NCBI GenBank assembly: GCA_006247105.1 | Contig: CM016925.1 | Coordinates: 124,001 to 188,000, forward strand | DNA from: Giardia muris | Lineage: Eukaryota > Fornicata > Diplomonadida > Hexamitidae | Direction: 5' to 3' | Length of the DNA: 64,000 nucleotides | Shown here: positions 43,197 to 50,923 of the stretch, piece after piece | Numbering within the stretch: the stretch's first letter is position 1 | How the letters are laid out: each line of letters begins with the position of its first letter | Notes under the pieces: generated by a model | Database searches by the model: none | Told to the model about the DNA's origin: nothing | What the model saw: only the letters and a program-made list of their open reading frames with translations | Program-made: the position numbers and the translations under genes

Positions 43197-46100
43197 ATGA
43201 CATATGATATCACCTTACCTTCAGGCTTCGCTTGGGATACGCAAGTGGAGGGGGCTCCGACTCTCATCCCTGTTCGCAATACCACGACCGGCGAGCGCTG
43301 CGTCTGCATCTCGACCCCCATCAAGCTGGATGGGGTTGAGCTCCGGAATCTGGTACAGGACTCGCAATATCTCTGCTCCTTGAAACATCGGAACATCCTT
43401 CCTTGCCACACCCTCCGGTATGACCGGGTGGTGGCCCACGTCTATGGGATCTTCGACACCCCACCGGAGAGCCTCCTGGACTTTTGCCTACGTGTTTACA
43501 GCTCCCCCAATTCCCGCTTCAGTGAAGATCTACTCTGGCGGATCGCCTCCCAGCTGGTCTCCCTTCTTCATTACCTGAGCTCCATCAGTCTCACACAGCC
43601 ACCACAAACCTTTCGTCGTTATCTTGCTTTGGATCTTACTACGATTTTCCTTGATGAGGGAGCAACCCTTAAGATCCCCTATTGTGGCGGCCTCTTAGCA
43701 GATGTTCCATGGACGTTCACTGGGGATTCCAGCCTTAACCGTGTTCTTGATCCCCCACTTACTCATCGCTCTTGTAAGAATAAGGATTTACGATCAATCC
43801 TTCTCATCCTGACGAAGATCCTTCTATTTGAGTCCGAACAGGTTCTTCTTGCTAGATCATTAACCTCAGAGCATTTACAGATGGTTCTTTCCTCTGGTGT
43901 AGCAGATGACTATTCTTCCGAGTTCCGAGAATTTCTTGCAGCCCTGGTTCGAGCCTCGAATACTCCCGAGGATTCCGACCTCGATGACTATATGCGCCTT
44001 CTAGACTATCCACAGGTCCAACGGGCACTTCAAAGACCATACCGCAAAAGCTGGATAGTCACACAGAACTCTCTTTCCTATCTCCGTGACCTTTGTAAGG
44101 AGGGGATGAGTCTGTTACTTTCACATAAGCCTACCGCCTCCCAATCTGCCTCGCCTACGGGTAGCGATGGTGCGCGTTCCAGAAGTCAGAAGTTACGAGT
44201 CAGTTTTCATACAGAACTCGACGTTCTGAACTATGATAGTCAAAGCCGGATTGCGTCTGTCGATGCCATTGTCCCACAATCCACCGGATCGAACACGCAA
44301 GCCTTTACGTTATCCCAGTACACAGAACCAGTCTCAAGCGGGGATTTCCAATTGACAGAGACTCCATCAATTGAGTCGGAACAGCAGTTGTCGGGGCATT
44401 ATGAAACGCGTCGTTATTTCAATGTTCGACATTTCATACGGAATCTCTTGCAAGGTAGACTTCAAGTATATCAATATTCGAGGGTCTTTGTCCCACATGC
44501 AACGCCACCTTCGTCTCCAGAGACTCAGAGTCTCGCTGAGAGCTCCAAAAGCCCCACATCCTTGTCAACAGGGCCCTTCGATAACCCTCTCATCCAGGCA
44601 GTCGAAAGGAATGATCTCGATGCAGTTCTGCGGCATGCCAAAGGCCATAAAGGGATTCGTACAGGTGGAGGCTTGACAGCCCTGATGCTTGCGGCTCAGA
44701 GGGGTAACCTCGAGATGGTCCGGGAGCTTGTGAAGTACGAGCGTTATTATCGCTCACATGACATGAAGACGGCCTTGATCCTTGCAGCAGAGGCCGACCA
44801 GACCCAAGCAGCCCTACTTCTCCTATCAGAAGCCGGGATGTATGACTCCCAGATGCGTACGGCTCTTCGGGTGGCCGTGGAACATGGGAATCAGGATCTT
44901 ATTGTCCACCTCCTTGATAAGGAGGGTGACCTTCCAGATAATAATAACTACACCCCTTTGATGTATGCGCTAGAGCATGGTGACAGCGAGACCGCCCTGT
45001 TATTGGCTCCCTTCTCGACAGGGAGGCAGGAATGGTCCGGTCTTAAGCGTACAGCCCTAATGATAGCAATTGAGACGCAAAACACCGAGACGGCCATGTG
45101 TCTTGTGGAAACGGATGGGGGACGGGTGGATGCTAATGGGATGACGGCCCTTATCGCCGCCGCAGACAAGGGTCTTGTGGATGTGGCTATGCGCCTCATT
45201 CCGATCGAAGGAGGTGCTCAAGATTCAAAGGGTCGAACCGCGCTCATGTTTGCGGCAAAACATGGCCATATTGCTCTCGTCCGAGACCTCATAGATGAGG
45301 AGGCCGGGAAGCAGGACAGGAATGGCCATACAGCTCTGATGGTTGCGGCTGTTAAAGGTCAAGAGGATGCAGTCTCCCTTCTTGTAGAACGAGAGGCCGG
45401 GTTGAAGGATAAGGCGGGGATGACAGCCTTGGAGCTAGCCATCCTCCATCTTAAAGGCTCACTACTGCCGGGTGGTTGTCCCATTCCTGCTATGTTGAAG
45501 CACGAGCTCCCTTTAATCTCGCAAAAGGCTTGCCACGCTCTTCTCAAGCGCTTTGCCGACGACGACTTCGAGTATAGGGAGGAGGACTTGGCCATCTTCC
45601 TCTCCGGGCTAACGACGCGTGGGTTATCTGCATGCAAGTATGCCATTTCCTTCCGAAGAGACCCTTTCCTCTCGCGACTTCTGAGCCTTCCAGAACACTT
45701 TACACATGACGAGCATCGGAGCCTCCTGTCCTACCTGATGGAATCTCAGCCGGAGCCGGAACTTCTTCAAGCTTACATTGGGGCTTTCACTTGCCAGCCC
45801 TTCCGTATGTTTGCTTACAGACACATGTTGAGAATGGGTGGGGAGTGTGAGGAAATCCGAAGAGCTCTAATGATGGAGCTGTCATCTCTTTTGCGGGTGA
45901 AGCTCATCCTGGAAAGCTTGGATGTACTCTTCGTACGGGAATTGGAGCCACTTGTCGAGTACGTTGCGTCAATGGGACTTCCGTACGACTATCGGCGCGT
46001 CACTTTACCTAAGGACGTGTTCAAATCACAACGTAGCTCTCCAGATGACAAAGAAAAGGAGTTGAAGACAGAGACGAAGCATCTCTCACGTGAGAGCATG

Positions 46101-46439
46101 TTTGACGTACGGTTCTGGGCCAGACAGCTCGCCAACTCTGTTGTTGAGAAGGTTTTGGATTGCATGACTTCTGTAATAGAAGAACAGGAGGATCAGTCTT
46201 CTCAGAGTGCTCAGGATGAGCCGAACGAGCTAGCGATCAAGAGCTTTCATACCCATAACCTTTGTCGGGCATGTCATGTGGCAGAAATAGACATTCTATT
46301 ACTGCCTTGTCGACATGCATATCTTTGTGCCACATGTGCAGGGACTCGGCAATTTGCCCCAAAGACTTGCTTCGTCTGTGGAATGGGCGTGACTGGGTAT
46401 GTCCAAATGGTCCTTCAACATGAGGATGAGCTATGTTAG
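43197..46439 (+). CDS. Pseudokinase-ankyrin-RING protein (predicted ubiquitin ligase)
   Basis: Predicted 1080 residues from ATG 43197 in CCCAAAAAAACATG. Residues 1-330 keep the NEK-like kinase outline (LKHRNILPC, EDLLWRIASQLVSLLHYL, TIFLDEGATLKI), but Ser39 replaces the ATP lysine, Ala144 the catalytic Asp, and YCG (162-164) the DFG. A Ser/Thr-rich linker follows, then about nine ankyrin repeats (465-760, pattern TALMxAAxxG). A helical region comes next. A C-terminal RING is at about 1023-1062: CRAC, LLPCRH, LCATC, CFVC, as in the end-placed RINGs of MDM2 and IAP proteins. The simplest reading is an E3 ligase with a substrate-binding ankyrin array and a dead kinase module. Confidence 0.82.
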   Translation: MTYDITLPSGFAWDTQVEGAPTLIPVRNTTTGERCVCISTPIKLDGVELRNLVQDSQYLCSLKHRNILPCHTLRYDRVVAHVYGIFDTPPESLLDFCLRVYSSPNSRFSEDLLWRIASQLVSLLHYLSSISLTQPPQTFRRYLALDLTTIFLDEGATLKIPYCGGLLADVPWTFTGDSSLNRVLDPPLTHRSCKNKDLRSILLILTKILLFESEQVLLARSLTSEHLQMVLSSGVADDYSSEFREFLAALVRASNTPEDSDLDDYMRLLDYPQVQRALQRPYRKSWIVTQNSLSYLRDLCKEGMSLLLSHKPTASQSASPTGSDGARSRSQKLRVSFHTELDVLNYDSQSRIASVDAIVPQSTGSNTQAFTLSQYTEPVSSGDFQLTETPSIESEQQLSGHYETRRYFNVRHFIRNLLQGRLQVYQYSRVFVPHATPPSSPETQSLAESSKSPTSLSTGPFDNPLIQAVERNDLDAVLRHAKGHKGIRTGGGLTALMLAAQRGNLEMVRELVKYERYYRSHDMKTALILAAEADQTQAALLLLSEAGMYDSQMRTALRVAVEHGNQDLIVHLLDKEGDLPDNNNYTPLMYALEHGDSETALLLAPFSTGRQEWSGLKRTALMIAIETQNTETAMCLVETDGGRVDANGMTALIAAADKGLVDVAMRLIPIEGGAQDSKGRTALMFAAKHGHIALVRDLIDEEAGKQDRNGHTALMVAAVKGQEDAVSLLVEREAGLKDKAGMTALELAILHLKGSLLPGGCPIPAMLKHELPLISQKACHALLKRFADDDFEYREEDLAIFLSGLTTRGLSACKYAISFRRDPFLSRLLSLPEHFTHDEHRSLLSYLMESQPEPELLQAYIGAFTCQPFRMFAYRHMLRMGGECEEIRRALMMELSSLLRVKLILESLDVLFVRELEPLVEYVASMGLPYDYRRVTLPKDVFKSQRSSPDDKEKELKTETKHLSRESMFDVRFWARQLANSVVEKVLDCMTSVIEEQEDQSSQSAQDEPNELAIKSFHTHNLCRACHVAEIDILLLPCRHAYLCATCAGTRQFAPKTCFVCGMGVTGYVQMVLQHEDELC

Positions 46440-46576
46440 GGCATATAGATGTTGTGGCTTGAGAACTGATGGCTGAGGGTTCCTGAAGGACTTGAAGAGG
46501 CTTGTGAACGGTGAGTGGGTTGAGGGTGGACCAGAATGAGCATGTCATTCGAGATGGGACTCAATGGATCTGAAAA

Positions 46577-47344
46577 ATGAATACTGACCTCAAACCCATA
46601 TGGATCCGCATTCTTGACCTCCAGCCTATACCGCTCTTCTTCCACATTACGGAGAAGCGGGATGCTGCATTCGTGGCGAACATCCCCTTCATCTTCGGCC
46701 AGAAGGACTTGCAAGTCATCTTCGAGCATTTCGCGGAGGTCTCCTCGGTCCAACTACGAGAGTTTCTACAACGACAATTACAACCGCACTGGTCTGTTGG
46801 GCCTGCCAGGGCGCCTAGGTATGCGGAGATCACCTTCGGGTCTTATCCAGAGGCATTAATTGAATACGTTGAGACCACATTGTTCTATAACGGCGAAACC
46901 GTATCTTTGACGCCGCTGAAGTCGAAGCTGCACTTCTCGTCGTTGATCTCCATGTATACCCAGGCGTATGAGCAAGATACACGATTGCCAGCAGATGTTC
47001 TTCGTCAAGTGTGTGAGATCTTCATCGGTAAGTATGACGCCCTACCTCAACCTGAGGCTGAAGGGGTGGATCAGGACGGCTGGCAAAAGCCTCAGGCCTC
47101 TTCGGTTAGGACCACCTACACTCGAAATAAGCGGATCGTTGGGATTGATGAGGAGTACACGGCGATGAAGATACAACAGATGCGGGACCGCCTCCTTGAG
47201 AAGAATTTCTACACTTTCCAAAGGAAGGTTCAACACGAGGTCGAGCTCGAACGCTTACGTCAGAAGCATGAGGAGGAAACACGCCACCTGGCACGCTTCT
47301 CCCGTAAGGAGATTGGAAACCCTTTCCTTCACAACCTGAAATAG
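46577..47344 (+). CDS. RRP7: Ribosomal RNA-processing protein 7
   Basis: Predicted 255 residues starting in TGAAAAATGAA. The N-terminal RRM-like domain begins AAFVANIPFIFGQKDLQVIF. An acidic linker ends VDQDGW (near 163-168), and the family's C-terminal domain follows (EEYTAMKIQQMRDRLLEKNF, FQRKVQHEVELERLRQKHEEE), as in RRP7/RRP7A. RRP7 works in the SSU processome in the nucleolus during 18S rRNA maturation. It is convergent with ribosomal protein S12, 56 bp away. Confidence 0.9.
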   Translation: MNTDLKPIWIRILDLQPIPLFFHITEKRDAAFVANIPFIFGQKDLQVIFEHFAEVSSVQLREFLQRQLQPHWSVGPARAPRYAEITFGSYPEALIEYVETTLFYNGETVSLTPLKSKLHFSSLISMYTQAYEQDTRLPADVLRQVCEIFIGKYDALPQPEAEGVDQDGWQKPQASSVRTTYTRNKRIVGIDEEYTAMKIQQMRDRLLEKNFYTFQRKVQHEVELERLRQKHEEETRHLARFSRKEIGNPFLHNLK

Positions 47345-47400
47345 ACAGGGGTCGTCAGAGGATGATAAGGACCCGACTCATACTCTCACTCCTCTAACCT

Positions 47401-47763
47401 TTACTCGAACGCCTCGAGAAAGCCGTCAATCTCTTCTTGGGACATCCCAACGTAGTTGTGAATGACGCACGCGGACGCTGGGACAACCTTTGTGATCTTA
47501 TCCGGGTCGGCTGCGAGACGGCGAGTCTGCCCCGCATATTCCCCGATCGTCTTACGGCTCAGCCCCTTGTAAAGCTTGACCCCGTGCTTCTTGCACAACG
47601 CCTCGACGATGTTGACGTAGTCCTTCTCCTCGCAATCGGAGGCGAGGAAGCAGATCTTGGCCTCCCTCCTCTCGAGGGCCTTAAAGACCTGGCGGTGCCC
47701 CGTGACGAGGCCCTCCATATTTGAGATGCGCTTGAATGCGGTCCTGACCTGATCGATGGACAT
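47401..47763 (-). CDS. RPS12: 40S ribosomal protein S12 (eS12)
   Basis: A 120-residue eS12 of the L7Ae/L30e fold. The characteristic stretch ICFLASDCEEKDYVNIVEALC, then HGVKLYKGLSRKTIGEYAG, is clear. The N-terminal helix AFKRISNMEGLVTGHRQVFKAL also fits. It sits on the head of the small ribosomal subunit. It ends GAGTAAAG, one base off the AGTRAAY signal with the stop inside. The start lies 67 bp downstream of the next gene on the same strand. Confidence 0.93.
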   Translation of the reverse strand: MSIDQVRTAFKRISNMEGLVTGHRQVFKALERREAKICFLASDCEEKDYVNIVEALCKKHGVKLYKGLSRKTIGEYAGQTRRLAADPDKITKVVPASACVIHNYVGMSQEEIDGFLEAFE

Positions 47764-47830
47764 CGTTATCGCTATGGCCTAGAAAAGACGACGAGATTTC
47801 AAATCAATCTTCTCCGGGTCGAGTTCGGAT

Positions 47831-49555
47831 TCAGGTTCGAGTTGGTTGCTCTTCAAGTAACGCCAGGATCTCCTCGAGTTCTTCTCGAGTACCACGTAGG
47901 CCGATGCCAGGCGAGCCGTTCTGGCATGGGGCGAGCCGGATTGGGGGATCGATCATCTGCTTGCTTTTCTTCAACTCCGACTTATGGCTCGAGGTCTGGT
48001 TAGATATGTATCCGGCTAGGATCCGTTCAAGACGCTCACCCCTTTGTAGGATGAGAAGCTTATGCTTCTTGATATCCGAGAGGTCATCAAGAAGAGCTTG
48101 GACTGGGATGAGTGGTTGATATCCAGTAGAAGGAACTGATTCCAACTGCATCTCGATTAGCGTCCGAAGGATACGGCGTGTGCGGTCCTGGGGGCCTAAA
48201 TGCTTGAGGATCAACGATACTTGCTCGACCACGTCATTGGAGTTGTGGGTCCCTTGTTTCATCTGGCTGATGTCCTTATCGGGGAGTTCAGCTGACTTCT
48301 TATTGATCATTTCGAGGGTGCGCGACAGCTGTGCTGAACGGTAGCCAGTATCCAAGGTTACGATCTCGTGTAGTTGTAGACGTGCCTGCAACTCATCAGT
48401 CAACCATTCTGGACAGACCATTCCAGTGATGAACACAATCACCTTCACCTGTGGGACGATAGATAGTGCCTCGATGATTGGGCTGAGGTCGGTCGTATCC
48501 GGTGTACACGAGAAAAATACAAGCGTCCGTTCTGGAAGACGTCTGGAACGGCGTAATGAGAGGCACGTGGGAATGAAGCGTCTGGGGATCACCTCCTTGA
48601 CGACGTGGAAGATCCGCTGGTATTGAGGTCCATATATTTCTTTTCTTCCTTCTTTTTCCTCCTCTCCTTCCACAGACTCAATGGGGATTCCATGGAGGGC
48701 AAGGTATTGTGCGAGGCCATCACAAGCGGCATCTCTGAGCCCATATAGCTCATCAAGCAGACGATCATTGAAACTTGGTCCTGGTGATAGAAAGCATTGG
48801 AAGTGATGGCGTTGAACGGAATTCGAACGGCTCCCAATACCATCCTCTTTATTGCCCGAACAGTACAACATTTGAAGAAGCTTTCCAAGACCGGCTTTGA
48901 TGGTGGGAACTGTCAAACAATCGATGAAGCAGCACTGGGTTTCTAAGCACTTAGCAGCCTTCAAGGACTTCAGGTCTGTGTACCAGTACTTCTCGTCGTC
49001 AAGCACCGTCAGTTCGGGGACGAAGGTCTCATCTCCAACAATTGCTGTTTCAGTCATCGTTTCGTTGATCAAAGTGATGAAATCGTTGACGTCACCATCT
49101 ACAAGCGTCTGAGTACTGAATAGGGTTTGTAGGATATTATAGACCTTCTTCTCGTTGAGGTAGCCAAGATGTATGACGCTACCGGTGATGAGAGTAGAAC
49201 AGATCTTGGCGCAGACCTCAACCTCGACGATGTTGGAGGCCGTTGGAGGGAGGAATGGGGGTTCATAGACAAAGGAGTCCAAGTCAGTATCTCTTCGTAA
49301 GCGTTTCGATAGTTCTGTAAGCTCAGTGGCCCAAATCCTCTTCAGTACTGATAAGTCGCCACGAATCTCGCCTTCTAAGCCTTTGAGGACCTCTTCAAGG
49401 GTATGAAGGGGTGTGGGACCATCACTCTCCTGTTGTTCTTGCGACCGCTTTCTTTCAGGTTCCGATGTTCCTTGTAAATTGTCGAAGCTAATGGTCTGAA
49501 TCACGAGGGTAGGAGGGAGGACGATACGATAGCCTTTGGGGTTGATGATTGGCAT
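47831..49555 (-). CDS. Unknown protein, 574 residues
   Basis: A soluble protein, mostly helical, with two strand-rich cores such as LVFFSCTPDTTDLSPIIEAL followed by VKVIVFITGMVCPEWLTDEL and later LHEIVTLDTGYRSAQL. An acidic loop (EGEEEKEGRKE) splits the middle, and the C-terminus is charged (LEEILALLEEQPTRT). I find no P-loop, zinc or membrane motif and cannot name the family. The start ATG follows CTAAGAG without an A-run. It is divergent from the 49652 gene across 96 bp and co-directional with RPS12. Confidence 0.62.
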   Translation of the reverse strand: MPIINPKGYRIVLPPTLVIQTISFDNLQGTSEPERKRSQEQQESDGPTPLHTLEEVLKGLEGEIRGDLSVLKRIWATELTELSKRLRRDTDLDSFVYEPPFLPPTASNIVEVEVCAKICSTLITGSVIHLGYLNEKKVYNILQTLFSTQTLVDGDVNDFITLINETMTETAIVGDETFVPELTVLDDEKYWYTDLKSLKAAKCLETQCCFIDCLTVPTIKAGLGKLLQMLYCSGNKEDGIGSRSNSVQRHHFQCFLSPGPSFNDRLLDELYGLRDAACDGLAQYLALHGIPIESVEGEEEKEGRKEIYGPQYQRIFHVVKEVIPRRFIPTCLSLRRSRRLPERTLVFFSCTPDTTDLSPIIEALSIVPQVKVIVFITGMVCPEWLTDELQARLQLHEIVTLDTGYRSAQLSRTLEMINKKSAELPDKDISQMKQGTHNSNDVVEQVSLILKHLGPQDRTRRILRTLIEMQLESVPSTGYQPLIPVQALLDDLSDIKKHKLLILQRGERLERILAGYISNQTSSHKSELKKSKQMIDPPIRLAPCQNGSPGIGLRGTREELEEILALLEEQPTRT

Positions 49556-49651
49556 CTCTTAGTAATTTCTTCCTATCTCTTTAGGACAGAAGGATGGTGG
49601 GGGAAATCAATTGGAATTCGCTAGGCCACATTGAAGGATTTCAACAGTGAG

Positions 49652-50881
49652 ATGTCAGTCCATGACATATCCATCCCGACGATTGAGATCGAGACTGAGA
49701 CAGGCACGAACCCGGTGATTGAAGCCTTACGGTTACATCTTCTGAAGCGTGTGGAGGAGTCAAGAATGAGTGCCTTATGCGGCGGTCTACAACGGATGTC
49801 ATCTAAGGAGCCACGCCTTTGTTTTGTCTTTGGAGACTTGAAAGAAGGTCGGTTAGAGTTGAATACGGCACTAGGACCAAATACCATTCAACACCTTTCG
49901 TTGATAGAGCAGGTGACGACTTGGGATTATGAGGCCATCCCGGCTGAAAGGTACACGATGGGGAGGCTCATACGCCGAATCGTCGTCATTGGTAAGGATA
50001 CTAAAGAACATCTCTTTGAGACTACCCTCAATATCGATACTGAAGCCGTCAAACTTAATCTCCCATCACCATTACCTTTGGAATCGTTCCAAGTGGTTTT
50101 AGAAGTACTCAATCCTAAAGAACAGTTCGATCGTGTTGTTCGCCTTAATCCTCTTCTTCTAGACATCTTCAAACCCACTCATAGCATTGTCGCACATGCT
50201 ACAGTCCTTCCAGCCATCGATGGTCAACTACGCGCAAACTACAGTAGTTTCACCCAACGTGAAGTCACTCTTCTTTCAGCATTGGCAATTCACTTACGTG
50301 AAGGGTTTCGACAATCACAATTGACCGAGGAGCTCGAGTTACCCATTATAGCCTCATCCTGTACCATTTCAGAGGTCAGAAAGATTCTGAGACGCCTTTT
50401 AGAGCGTGGTTTGGTAACTTACGTGTCAGAAATGCAAATCCCAAGCATTTCCTTCACCATTCCAAGATCGATGCTTATTTCAACCTTGAGTTCCAATACT
50501 ATTCTCCCCTTTGCCACCTACTTCCCCCTTAGCTTGCCTAGAAGCCGTGGAACCTTTGAACTCCCTTGTCCAGATGATATCGATGAGAGAATACGTAGTG
50601 ACCTTGCTCTCCTTAGCACTTGTAACGTCCGGTTACGACGGGCACGTGAGCTTGAACGGTTTAGTCATCCAGGAGGTTTCGCTCGTGCCCTTCGAGACGT
50701 CTCCGACTGTTCCGATCTACTTTATGGCATTGGGTGGAGAGCTAGACCAAGAGGTTGTTACGACCCAAGTCAGGATGAGGATCTGGACTCGACCATTGCA
50801 GAAGTCGTCACCCGAGCGGGTCCCGAGACCGTACGGAACAGTGCCGAGGCCGCTCTCCTTGGGCGTGTCCGATTAGAGTAA
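49652..50881 (+). CDS. Unknown protein, possible winged helix
   Basis: Predicted 409 residues from ATG 49652. The first 200 residues alternate strands and helices. Residues about 205-270 read as a helix-turn-helix or winged-helix unit (TQREVTLLSALAIHLREGF, SEVRKILRRLLERGLVTYV). Such units occur in DNA-binding, cullin and signalosome proteins, so the function stays open. The end is GAGTAACATG. The EF-hand protein follows 42 bp downstream on the same strand. Confidence 0.6.
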   Translation: MSVHDISIPTIEIETETGTNPVIEALRLHLLKRVEESRMSALCGGLQRMSSKEPRLCFVFGDLKEGRLELNTALGPNTIQHLSLIEQVTTWDYEAIPAERYTMGRLIRRIVVIGKDTKEHLFETTLNIDTEAVKLNLPSPLPLESFQVVLEVLNPKEQFDRVVRLNPLLLDIFKPTHSIVAHATVLPAIDGQLRANYSSFTQREVTLLSALAIHLREGFRQSQLTEELELPIIASSCTISEVRKILRRLLERGLVTYVSEMQIPSISFTIPRSMLISTLSSNTILPFATYFPLSLPRSRGTFELPCPDDIDERIRSDLALLSTCNVRLRRARELERFSHPGGFARALRDVSDCSDLLYGIGWRARPRGCYDPSQDEDLDSTIAEVVTRAGPETVRNSAEAALLGRVRLE

Positions 50882-50923
50882 CATGTCCCGAGTAAAAATC
50901 CAGATACCAAAAAAAGTTCCACG

